From: Sulfonitrofixus sp039714575 | GTDB lineage: Bacteria > Campylobacterota > Campylobacteria > Campylobacterales > Sulfurimonadaceae | DNA length: 64,000 bases | Assembly: GCA_039714575.1 (NCBI GenBank) | Contig: JBDLJE010000003.1 | Coordinates: 10,401-74,400 of the forward strand | Direction of reading: 5' to 3' | Part shown: piece by piece, positions 26,376 to 34,445 of the stretch | How positions within the stretch are numbered: the first letter of the stretch is position 1 | Layout: each line of letters begins with the position of its first letter | The notes under the pieces: generated by a model | The model's database searches: none | What the model was told of the DNA's origin: nothing | The model's input: only the letters and a program-made list of their open reading frames with translations | Made by a program: the position numbers and the translations under genes

Positions 26376-26453
26376 TGCGACACAAGAACTTTTTGCGATG
26401 AGCTTCGCCATCTTTTCCTATTTCCTATTTCCTATCGTGTAGTGATATTTTGC

Positions 26454-26459
26454 TATAAT
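26454..26459 (+). promoter_or_regulatory. -10 box of the dihydrouridine synthase gene
   Basis: TATAAT 26 nt before ATG 26486, in a very AT-rich context and after a run of three TTTCCTA repeats. As usual in this phylum, no good -35 is seen. Confidence 0.5.
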
Positions 26460-26485
26460 TTCACAATTAATTTTTTAGGCACACT

Positions 26486-27442
26486 ATGACTGACAAGATC
26501 TCTTTTGACAAACCGCTTTATGTATTGGCACCGCTTGCGGGCTTTACGGACCTGCCGTTTCGCAGTGTTGTAAAGAAGTTTGGTGCTGATCTTACGGTGA
26601 GTGAGATGGTCAGCTCAAATGCCTTGGCGCATGGTTCGCAAAAGACTTTTAAGATGCTGGAGAAGTCTCTGCTTGAAGATCCTTACTCTGTACAGATCTC
26701 GGCTTCTGACCCGGAGATCGCAAGACGTGCGATCGAGGTACTCAACGAGCAAGAGGGCATAGATGTGATAGATCTCAACTGCGGTTGTCCTGTTCCCAAG
26801 GTATTCGGTCACGGCTCGGGTTCTGCGCTGCTTGATGACCTGCCGCGGCTGACAGAGATATTGCGTACTATCAAAGCCACTTCCAACAAGTCAATGACAA
26901 CAGCAAAGATCCGTCTGGGTGTCACCGAAAAAAATCATATTCAAATAGCCCAAGAGATAGAGGCGACCGGTGTTGACTTTATAGCCGTCCATGGACGTAC
27001 CAGAGCAGGGAAGTTCAAAGCACCTGTCGATTACGACGCCATTGCCGAGATCAAAGAGGCTGTCTCTATTCCGGTCATTGCCAATGGCGACATCGACAGT
27101 TTTGAGAAAGCGCAGTGGGTGCTTGAGCATACCAAAGCCGACGGAGTGATGATAGGCCGCGGTGCTGTCGGTGCGCCTTGGATCTTCCATCAGTTAAAGA
27201 CAGGCTCTTCTGATATCTCTTTATCCCTCAAACATGAGATCATTATGGAACACTATGACAAGATGGTTGATTTTTACGGTCCGCACGGTGTAGCGATGTT
27301 CAGAAAACATACGCATACGTATTCTAAAGGGTATGAAGGGGCTTCCGTTATGCGAGACAAGGTCAACCACATCAGTGATGTACTTGAATACCGTAAAGTG
27401 TTAGATGACTTTTTTGGTACTGCTGCGGTCGCCAACAGGTAG
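26486..27442 (+). CDS. tRNA-dihydrouridine synthase (Dus family)
   Basis: 318 residues. Motifs are LAPLAGFTDLPFRSVVKKFG, the dinucleotide-binding IDLNCGCPVPKVFGHGSGSALL with active-site Cys in NCGCP, the FMN site AVHGRTRAGKF, and IANGDIDSFEKAQWVL followed by MIGRGAVGAPW. FMN-dependent reduction of uridine to dihydrouridine in tRNA D-loops. Sequence resembles DusB most, but the subtype is not certain. Confidence 0.93.
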   Translation: MTDKISFDKPLYVLAPLAGFTDLPFRSVVKKFGADLTVSEMVSSNALAHGSQKTFKMLEKSLLEDPYSVQISASDPEIARRAIEVLNEQEGIDVIDLNCGCPVPKVFGHGSGSALLDDLPRLTEILRTIKATSNKSMTTAKIRLGVTEKNHIQIAQEIEATGVDFIAVHGRTRAGKFKAPVDYDAIAEIKEAVSIPVIANGDIDSFEKAQWVLEHTKADGVMIGRGAVGAPWIFHQLKTGSSDISLSLKHEIIMEHYDKMVDFYGPHGVAMFRKHTHTYSKGYEGASVMRDKVNHISDVLEYRKVLDDFFGTAAVANR

Positions 27443-27559
27443 ACTATAAGAGGTAGAAAATCCTCGATCCAAAAAAATAGGTATCAAATTTTTCTGTTAA
27501 TTGTTAGTTGTTGTTTTTAGCATACAATGAAGCATACAAGCAATTAAAAGGAGAAAACA

Positions 27560-27712
27560 ATGAGGCACTTTTACTTAAACAGAGAAAAAATAACAGCCGC
27601 TTTTTCAGCGCACCAAATTACGGAAAAAGAGAAAGAAGAGTTGTTGGTAAAGATCCGTACTTTTGAAAAGGTTAATAAAATCACCCATAGTAAGACTGCT
27701 AAAGCAAGTTAA
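27560..27712 (+). CDS. Small 50-residue ORF, unknown function
   Basis: ATG 27560 with a strong AAAAGGAG box at 27546-27553. It encodes 50 residues starting MRHFYLNREKITAAFSAHQI, basic and helical, ending HSKTAKAS. It lies alone in the 400-nt gap between the Dus and NnrS genes. The good ribosome binding site and regular codon use argue for a real small protein. No family recognised. Confidence 0.5.
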   Translation: MRHFYLNREKITAAFSAHQITEKEKEELLVKIRTFEKVNKITHSKTAKAS

Positions 27713-27820
27713 GGGTACCTGCCTATACTGTTCATTGTGGAGGTTGTCTACAATCTACTAACTTATTTCAGAAAAACAATAAACTTGCCCAATATCAATT
27801 TGAGTGAATAATCTGTAAGT

Positions 27821-27826
27821 TATAAT
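27821..27826 (+). promoter_or_regulatory. -10 box of the NnrS gene
   Basis: TATAAT 25 nt upstream of ATG 27852. A TTGAGT hexamer at 27800-27805 is only 15 nt away, short for a -35. No FNR- or NsrR-type dyad is recognisable despite the expected nitrosative-stress regulation. Confidence 0.45.
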
Positions 27827-27851
27827 CACAAAAATTTATGATGGATTATTA

Positions 27852-29021
27852 ATGTTCACACCTGAAAAACCTCAAAACTACTTTTTCTCTCAAGTCCACC
27901 AGCCTTTTTTCTTCTCCGGCATAGTCTTTGCTGTTGTTGTGATGCTGATGTTTATGCTCTCTTATAAGGGGATCTTGCCGATGCAGGTCGACAGTGGCAG
28001 TTTCCACAGTTACTCGCTTATCTACATTGTCTTTACACAGTTCTTCACAGGCTTTATCTTTACGACATTCCCCCGCTTTTGTCAGTCAGAAGCGATAGAG
28101 AAAAGCTACTATCTGCGGACATGGGCGCTGCATCAGTTAGGTGCAGTGCTCTTTCTTGCAGGTGCTGTTTTGTCGGTTGAACTGCTCTATATCGGTATCT
28201 CTGTCTTGCTGGTCGCTAACACTGTCATCGTTTATAAACTCGGACAGATCTACGTTAATGCTCCTGAAGCCATGCGACATGATCCAAAATGGATACTGGT
28301 CGGTTTCTCTATGGGTCTTTTCGCCCATCTCCTTTACTTCCTGGTCTTTGCATGGGTTGATAACAGTGCTGTAGCGATTGCCGTCAACCTCTATCTTATC
28401 TATGTTACGTTTGCGGTTGGACAGCGTATGGTGCCATTTTTCAGCCACAGCTTCGCCGACAAAAACGAGCGGTTTGCACCGACTGTCTTTGCAGGGTTTG
28501 TATTAAAGACTATTGCGGTCAATTTTGGATTGGACATTATGGAGATCACTGTTGATATCGCCTTAGGACTTTACATTGCATTAGAAGTCAGACGTTGGGC
28601 ACTGCCATGGCAAGGATCTCCTGCCATCTTGAAGATACTTCATGTCTCACTCTATTGGCTAATAGCTTCACTTCTGTTCGGTGGGCTTATTCGTCTGGTA
28701 GAAACAGTCACAGAGATGAATTTCATGCAGATGGATGTTCATATGTTGGCCTTGGGCTTTGTGACAACGATGTTGATAGGTTTTGGAACACGTGTCACTT
28801 TAGGCCACTCTGGGCAGCCGCCTCATGCCGATGCCACAACGTTGAAGGTGTTCTATCTTTTACAGGTCGTAGTCGTTGGACGTGTTCTGTTCTCTTTGAT
28901 AATGGGGTTTGACGCAGGACTGTTCTGGATGTTCGATCTTTCGATCACACTTTGGCTGCTGCTGTTTATCTTTTGGGGAGTCCGGTTTGGACCGGTCTTG
29001 GCCGTAGGCAAAAAAATATAA
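27852..29021 (+). CDS. NnrS family haem-copper membrane protein
   Basis: 389 residues, about twelve membrane helices. NnrS features are the N-terminal FFSQVHQPFFFSGI, TGFIFTTFPRFCQSE, the His-containing LYFLVFAWVDNSAVAIAVNL region, and VDVHMLALGFVTTMLIGFGTR-like residues (MDVHMLALGFVTTML) followed by VTLGHSGQPP. The family supports growth with nitric oxide and denitrification intermediates. The next gene, convergent, encodes a small cytochrome c. Confidence 0.9.
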   Translation: MFTPEKPQNYFFSQVHQPFFFSGIVFAVVVMLMFMLSYKGILPMQVDSGSFHSYSLIYIVFTQFFTGFIFTTFPRFCQSEAIEKSYYLRTWALHQLGAVLFLAGAVLSVELLYIGISVLLVANTVIVYKLGQIYVNAPEAMRHDPKWILVGFSMGLFAHLLYFLVFAWVDNSAVAIAVNLYLIYVTFAVGQRMVPFFSHSFADKNERFAPTVFAGFVLKTIAVNFGLDIMEITVDIALGLYIALEVRRWALPWQGSPAILKILHVSLYWLIASLLFGGLIRLVETVTEMNFMQMDVHMLALGFVTTMLIGFGTRVTLGHSGQPPHADATTLKVFYLLQVVVVGRVLFSLIMGFDAGLFWMFDLSITLWLLLFIFWGVRFGPVLAVGKKI

Positions 29022-29040
29022 GAGCTAAGAGGCGGTTATA

Positions 29041-29376
29041 TTAATCGCAGGCGGGGATGTTACCGCTGTCGCTTGCGAACTCGACAAGAAAATCTTTAAG
29101 GTGTCTGGCTTTTTTAGGATAGTATTTGCCCTCGAAATACTCCATGGAGTCCTTAGCCGTTTTTGTTGAGCGGTGAACGGTAGCAAGTGCTGCACCTTTG
29201 TTGTCCAGCAAGTCTGTCCACTCGTCCTGGGTCTTGGAGGTAGAGAGTTCATCTCCCATACTATGGCAAGGACGACAATCCGCTTTATAGTACTTCCGCC
29301 CTTTATAAACAGCAGCATCCAGTGCTGATCCAAGCAGTATAGTTACCCCTAAAAACAGATATATTTGTTTACGCAT
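29041..29376 (-). CDS. Small periplasmic monohaem cytochrome c
   Basis: 111 residues: signal peptide (MRKQIYLFLGVTILLGSALDAA) and one haem site CRPCH (Cys34, Cys37, His38). The rest (DEWTDLLDNKGAAL, YYPKKARHLKDFLVEFASDS) is helical, as in small class I cytochromes. It would shuttle electrons in the periplasm; the partner is unknown. A short AAGGC box precedes the ATG. Confidence 0.85.
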   Translation of the reverse strand: MRKQIYLFLGVTILLGSALDAAVYKGRKYYKADCRPCHSMGDELSTSKTQDEWTDLLDNKGAALATVHRSTKTAKDSMEYFEGKYYPKKARHLKDFLVEFASDSGNIPACD

Positions 29377-29567
29377 GTCTAGCCTTTTTAAAAATAATTA
29401 TTAACAAAATATCAAGATTTGTTATAGATGGAGGTATCATAACATGAAAAAAAGGTAATGCCAGTGAATTAAGGTAATTTCTTTAAAGCAGTGATAATCG
29501 TGTGATGTAATATCATCTGCTTTATTCATCAGGGAGAAGAAAGAGTCTCTAATAGGTTAGACTCTGT

Positions 29568-30716
29568 CTATTCATGCTGCAGTGTACTATGACACCGGTT
29601 CTTGCCGTTTCCTTTTGCTATGTAGAGGTTTTTGTCCGCATCTCTGTAAAGGTCTTCGACTGTGTAATCCAGGCTGGGATGGACGGTAGTAATACCGATA
29701 CTTGTCGTGATCGAGTCAGAGACTGATGAGTATTGATGTTCGATCTTCAGCTCCTCAACTATTTTGCAGATAGACTCTATATGCTGATGCGTTGCATGGG
29801 GGTCGTCTGAGAGTGTAATACCGGCAAATTCATCACCGCCAAGTCTAAAAACAAAGTCATCATCACGCTGTATCTGGTGTTTAACGACACCGGCCACCTC
29901 TGCCAACGCTTTATCTCCTGCCTGGTGGCCATAGTTATCGTTATATGGTTTAAAATAGTCTACATCGATGATGAAAAAAGTGACATAGAGATGCTTGCGC
30001 TTTGCAATAGAGAGCAGTTTCGGTGCCAGTTCATTGAAGTGTCTTCGGTTGTAAAGTGTCGTGAGTTCATCTGTAACGGAAAGCTCTTTGAGCTGTCTCA
30101 TATGTTCCTTCTCGCTTGCTCTGACCTCGCAGAGTTTATCATCGGACTTCTCAAGTGCAAACTCATTCACGTACATAATATAGGTCAAGATGACCGAGGA
30201 GAAAAAGAGACGCAGAAAGTCAGTGTTCTGCCACTGTCCATCGGCCCAAACACCTATTGCATTGTAGGCCATGTAGTAGATAAAGAGATAAAAGAGAATT
30301 GAAAAATAGAGCCCGACACGTCTGCCATTGACCAAAATAGCAAAGATCGGTAGAAAGATCGTCCATATCATTCCAAAGTGGTCACCGCCGTTGGTATAGA
30401 TAAAGAGTAAAAAAAACAGTGCAAGGTTTGCTGTGGCTATCTTGGCGGCTATATTGATGTTTTTATAGATACGAAGGTAAATAAGGGTGAAAAAAGAGAC
30501 AGAGGCCGCCGTGGCGTCAAGTGCCGCGACGATGTAGTGCTGAACAAAGAAATTATAAAAAGTAAAAAATACAAATGTAAATACCGTCAACAGCAAAATG
30601 GCATTAACTAGGATAACTCTTCTGTAAGCGTTGTTATCATTAAATTCCATATCCGAAGTAACTATTTTGTGCCATATATCTTTAAACATACTCAATTCTA
30701 TCATAGAGGTGTCCAT
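29568..30716 (-). CDS. Membrane-bound diguanylate cyclase (GGDEF)
   Basis: 382 residues. Six to seven hydrophobic segments occupy about 30-195, then a short coiled linker leads to a GGDEF domain (about 215-378). The active site RLGGDEFAGI is intact, and RDDD five residues upstream is the RxxD inhibitory I-site. Metal-binding FFIIDVDYFKPYNDNYGHQ is also present. It should make c-di-GMP with product inhibition. No EAL domain. The first ATG lacks a ribosome binding site; Met5 or Met10 may be the real start. Confidence 0.93.
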   Translation of the reverse strand: MDTSMIELSMFKDIWHKIVTSDMEFNDNNAYRRVILVNAILLLTVFTFVFFTFYNFFVQHYIVAALDATAASVSFFTLIYLRIYKNINIAAKIATANLALFFLLFIYTNGGDHFGMIWTIFLPIFAILVNGRRVGLYFSILFYLFIYYMAYNAIGVWADGQWQNTDFLRLFFSSVILTYIMYVNEFALEKSDDKLCEVRASEKEHMRQLKELSVTDELTTLYNRRHFNELAPKLLSIAKRKHLYVTFFIIDVDYFKPYNDNYGHQAGDKALAEVAGVVKHQIQRDDDFVFRLGGDEFAGITLSDDPHATHQHIESICKIVEELKIEHQYSSVSDSITTSIGITTVHPSLDYTVEDLYRDADKNLYIAKGNGKNRCHSTLQHE

Positions 30717-30833
30717 AAAAGTTTAAATTTTTGGATTAAGTAGGTTGACCCCGTTTAGAAGTCTTGATCAGCTTTTTCCTTAAGTCTGTAAAGTGTATGC
30801 CAAACACTACCCCCCTTCAAAGCCACTATCGGG

Positions 30834-30839
30834 TATAAT
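30834..30839 (+). promoter_or_regulatory. -10 box of the TauE/SafE - uvrA unit
   Basis: TATAAT 27 nt before ATG 30867, in GGGTATAATCGCGC. Spacing to the start suits a short leader. Confidence 0.45.
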
Positions 30840-30866
30840 CGCGCGCAAATAGACGTAAGGGCGGGA

Positions 30867-31616
30867 ATGCTGGAGATCATCGAACTTCTTTTTCTTGGTG
30901 CCGCAGTGGGAACACTGTCGGGCTTTTTCGGTATCGGCGGGGGCACTATTTTAGTGCCTGCACTGCTTATGATGGGGTATGACATGAAAGTGGCTATCGG
31001 CATCTCCATCATCCAGATGGTCTTTAGTTCTATTTATGGCTCGTATTTGAACCTTAAAAAAGGGACACTTGACATTAAAATGGTCGGCACGATCGGTGCG
31101 GGCGGTTTTGTCGGTGCGCTTCTCAGCCCCTATATCATTCAGACGCTTTCAGCGACGACCTTAGAGTGGATCTTCCTCTCTTTTGTTCTTTTCGCGCTGA
31201 CTAGAATGTTCATTAAGACAAAAGAGCATGCAAACGGACGCAGCGTTCACCCGGTTATCCTCTTTGTGATCGGTGTTGTACTGGGCGCCTTCGCCATCTC
31301 TATCGGTGTCGGCGGCTCTATCTTACTGGTTCCGATACTGGTCGGCTTTTTACATGTTCCGCTGAAAAACGCGGTCTCTGCAGGGCTCTTTTTTGTCGTC
31401 TTCTCTTCACTCTCAGGTGTTATCGGGTTAAGCTATACAGGTAGCATTGATTATGAGAGCGGTATTATCATCGGGTTTGCTTCCCTTGTCGGTGTTGCCG
31501 GAGGAGTCTGGTTGAAACACAGAGCTAAAGATGCTCATCACAAACTGGCATTGATACTTTTTTATGTCGGTGTCGCACTATATTTACTTTACAGATTGGT
31601 AGGTCAAAATGGATAA
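30867..31616 (+). CDS. TauE/SafE family sulfite/anion exporter-like membrane protein
   Basis: 249 residues, about eight helices in two related halves. Each half begins with the family's Gly-rich motif: AAVGTLSGFFGIGGGTILVPAL and, in the second, GAFAISIGVGGSILLVPILVGF. Members export sulfite, sulfoacetate or other organosulfonates. It overlaps uvrA by 8 nt. The substrate is not deducible. Confidence 0.9.
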   Translation: MLEIIELLFLGAAVGTLSGFFGIGGGTILVPALLMMGYDMKVAIGISIIQMVFSSIYGSYLNLKKGTLDIKMVGTIGAGGFVGALLSPYIIQTLSATTLEWIFLSFVLFALTRMFIKTKEHANGRSVHPVILFVIGVVLGAFAISIGVGGSILLVPILVGFLHVPLKNAVSAGLFFVVFSSLSGVIGLSYTGSIDYESGIIIGFASLVGVAGGVWLKHRAKDAHHKLALILFYVGVALYLLYRLVGQNG

Positions 31617-34431
31617 GATCAAGATCACAGGCGCGCGTGAAAACAACTTAAAAAATATCTCGTTAGAGGTTCCGAAAAACAAGCTGGTCGTCTGCACCGG
31701 CCTGAGCGGCAGCGGCAAGTCAACACTGGCATTCGGCACGTTGTATGCCGAGGGACAGCGCCGTTACCTTGAGAGTCTTTCAAGCTATGCACGCCAGTTC
31801 CTTGACCGTATCGGTCAGCCCGATGTCGACAAGATCGAAGGGTTGACGCCTGCTATCGCGATCGACCAGAAGACCACCTCTAAAAACCCGCGTTCAACCG
31901 TAGGAACGATTACCGAGATATACGACTATCTACGTCTTCTTTATGCGCGCATCGGGGTACAGCACTGCCACCAGTGCGGCAAAGAGATCTCTCAGATGTC
32001 GGCGTCCGACATCATCGATCAGGTTAAAAAACTCCCTGTGGGTGCGAAGATCGTTATCTTGGCACCGCTGATCCGCGAGAAGAAGGGGACTTTTCATGAT
32101 CTTTTTGAGTCACTGCGTCACAAAGGGTATGTCCGCGCGATGATCAATGGGGTGATGACCCGTCTGGATGAAGAGATCGAACTCTCCAAGACCAAAAAAC
32201 ACACCATCAAAGTGGTGATCGACCGTATCGTCATTAAAGAGGACAACCAGGAGCGTATTGCCCAGGATGTCGAGAAGGCGCTCAAAGAGAGTTACGGCGA
32301 GGTCGAGTTGGAGTTTCTCAACAATGAGGAGATGGGCTATAGAGAGCGTATTATCCACTACTCGGAGCACAACGCCTGTTTTGATTGTAAGCTCAGCTTT
32401 GAGCCGCTTGAGCCGCTGACATTCTCGTTTAACTCGCCGAAGGGCGCCTGTCCGGAGTGTGACGGTCTGGGTCTGCGTTACGCCCTTGACCAGGAGAAGA
32501 TCGTTGATGCTGACCTGCCTATCGAGAAGGGTGGGGTGAAGATCATCTACGGTTTCAACAAAGGCTACTACTTCACTTTTCTGAAAGGGATGTGTGCCCA
32601 CAACAAGATCGACATCACCGTACCGTTCGGCGAGCTGGAAGAGCATGAGAAAAAAGCTATCCTTCACGGCGGTATTGATGAGATCGAGTTTGAGTGGAAG
32701 AGCCACCCTATCAAACGTGTGTGGCCGGGTATTATCCGTATCGCTTACGATATGTTCAAAGATGAGAAAGAGCTGCAGGACTACATGAGCGAGAAGACCT
32801 GCAGTGTCTGTAACGGGAACCGTCTGCGCCGTGAATCACTGGCGGTCGATGTCGCCGGTAAAAAGATCTTTGAGGTCATTGAACTGCCTATCGAGAAGAG
32901 TTACAAATGGTTTGAAGAGGAGAAGAACTTTGACTTTTTGAGTGACCAGGACCAGATGATCGCGATGCCGATCCTCAATGAGATCCGTGAACGTCTCTAC
33001 TTTTTATATGACGTAGGTCTGGGCTACATCACTCTTGATCGTGACGCACGCTCTATCAGCGGAGGAGAGGCGCAGCGTATTCGTATCGCTTCGCAGATCG
33101 GTTCGGGTCTGACAGGGGTGATGTATGTTCTTGACGAGCCGAGTATCGGTCTGCATGAACGCGACACACTGAAGCTCATTAGAACGCTTCGTTCTCTTCA
33201 AGAGAAGGGCAACTCCGTCATCGTCGTTGAACACGATAAAGAGACCATAGACAATGCCGACTACATCATCGACATCGGCCCGGGTGCCGGTAAGTTAGGC
33301 GGCGAAGTCGTCTTTGCCGGAACACGCAAACAGCTTGAAAAAGCGAAGACTATTACAGCTGATTACCTCTCCGGCCGCAAGATGATCGAGTACTTTCACC
33401 GACGTCCGCAAGAGAACTGGCTTGAGATCAAAAATGTAAATGTAAACAACATTGTAGACCTGTCAACACGTCTTCCTCTGCAGAACTTTGTCTGTGTAAC
33501 GGGTGTCAGCGGCAGCGGTAAAAGTTCACTTATCTTGCAGACGCTTCTGCCGACGGCACGTGAGCTTCTTAACCATGCCCGTAAGGTCAACAAGGTGGCA
33601 GGTGTTGAGATCAACGGTCTCGAGCAGCTGGACAAGGTCATTTATCTTGACCAGAGCCCGATTGGCCGTACACCGCGTTCCAACCCGGCAACCTACACGG
33701 GTGTCATGGATGAGATCCGTAACCTCTTTGCCAAGACAAAAGAGTCGAACATTCGCGGGTACACTACGTCACGCTATAGCTTTAATGTCAAAGGCGGGCG
33801 TTGTGAGAAGTGTCAAGGCGAGGGTGAGATCAAGATCGAGATGCACTTCCTGCCGGACGTTCAGGTCAAGTGTGATGCCTGTCATGGAACGCGTTATAAT
33901 GCCCAGACTTTGGAGATCCTGTACAAAGGCAAAAGCATCTCTGATGTCTTGGCCATGAGCGTTGAAGAGGCCTTTGCCTTCTTCGAACCGATCCCCAAGA
34001 TCCATATCAAACTCAAGACACTTGTTGATGTCGGACTGGGTTATATCTCACTGGGACAAAATGCCGTTACGCTCTCAGGTGGTGAAGCGCAGCGTATTAA
34101 ACTCGGAAAAGAGCTCAGCCGAAAAGATACGGGTAGAACACTCTACATTCTGGACGAGCCGACAACAGGACTGCACTTTGCCGATGTTGACCGTCTGACA
34201 GATGTGTTGCATCACTTTGTCGAACTTGGTAACTCTGTTTTGGTCATCGAACACAACCTTGACATGATCAAAAATGCCGACTATGTCATCGACATGGGTC
34301 CAGAGGGCGGTTCAGGCGGTGGTGACATCATCGATGAAGGTTCTCCGGAGTCGATGGCTGTGACTTACAAAAAGAGCGGCTCATATACAGGTGAGTATCT
34401 TGCAAAAGAGTTGGCTCTGCACAAAAAATAG
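31609..34431 (+). CDS. uvrA: Excinuclease ABC subunit A
   Basis: 940 residues, full length. Walker A motifs are GLSGSGKST (31-39) and, in the second half, GVSGSGKSS. Both halves carry ISGGEAQRIRIA / LSGGEAQRIKLG signatures and LDEPS/LDEPT Walker B. Zinc modules include CHQCG, CSVCNGNRLRRESL and CEKCQGEGEIKIEMHFLP followed by CDACHGTRYN. It finds DNA lesions with UvrB. Overlaps the TauE-like gene by 8 nt and is followed 14 nt later by a SNF2 helicase gene. Confidence 0.98.
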   Translation: MDKIKITGARENNLKNISLEVPKNKLVVCTGLSGSGKSTLAFGTLYAEGQRRYLESLSSYARQFLDRIGQPDVDKIEGLTPAIAIDQKTTSKNPRSTVGTITEIYDYLRLLYARIGVQHCHQCGKEISQMSASDIIDQVKKLPVGAKIVILAPLIREKKGTFHDLFESLRHKGYVRAMINGVMTRLDEEIELSKTKKHTIKVVIDRIVIKEDNQERIAQDVEKALKESYGEVELEFLNNEEMGYRERIIHYSEHNACFDCKLSFEPLEPLTFSFNSPKGACPECDGLGLRYALDQEKIVDADLPIEKGGVKIIYGFNKGYYFTFLKGMCAHNKIDITVPFGELEEHEKKAILHGGIDEIEFEWKSHPIKRVWPGIIRIAYDMFKDEKELQDYMSEKTCSVCNGNRLRRESLAVDVAGKKIFEVIELPIEKSYKWFEEEKNFDFLSDQDQMIAMPILNEIRERLYFLYDVGLGYITLDRDARSISGGEAQRIRIASQIGSGLTGVMYVLDEPSIGLHERDTLKLIRTLRSLQEKGNSVIVVEHDKETIDNADYIIDIGPGAGKLGGEVVFAGTRKQLEKAKTITADYLSGRKMIEYFHRRPQENWLEIKNVNVNNIVDLSTRLPLQNFVCVTGVSGSGKSSLILQTLLPTARELLNHARKVNKVAGVEINGLEQLDKVIYLDQSPIGRTPRSNPATYTGVMDEIRNLFAKTKESNIRGYTTSRYSFNVKGGRCEKCQGEGEIKIEMHFLPDVQVKCDACHGTRYNAQTLEILYKGKSISDVLAMSVEEAFAFFEPIPKIHIKLKTLVDVGLGYISLGQNAVTLSGGEAQRIKLGKELSRKDTGRTLYILDEPTTGLHFADVDRLTDVLHHFVELGNSVLVIEHNLDMIKNADYVIDMGPEGGSGGGDIIDEGSPESMAVTYKKSGSYTGEYLAKELALHKK

Positions 34432-34445
34432 GTAAAGGTTGGTTC

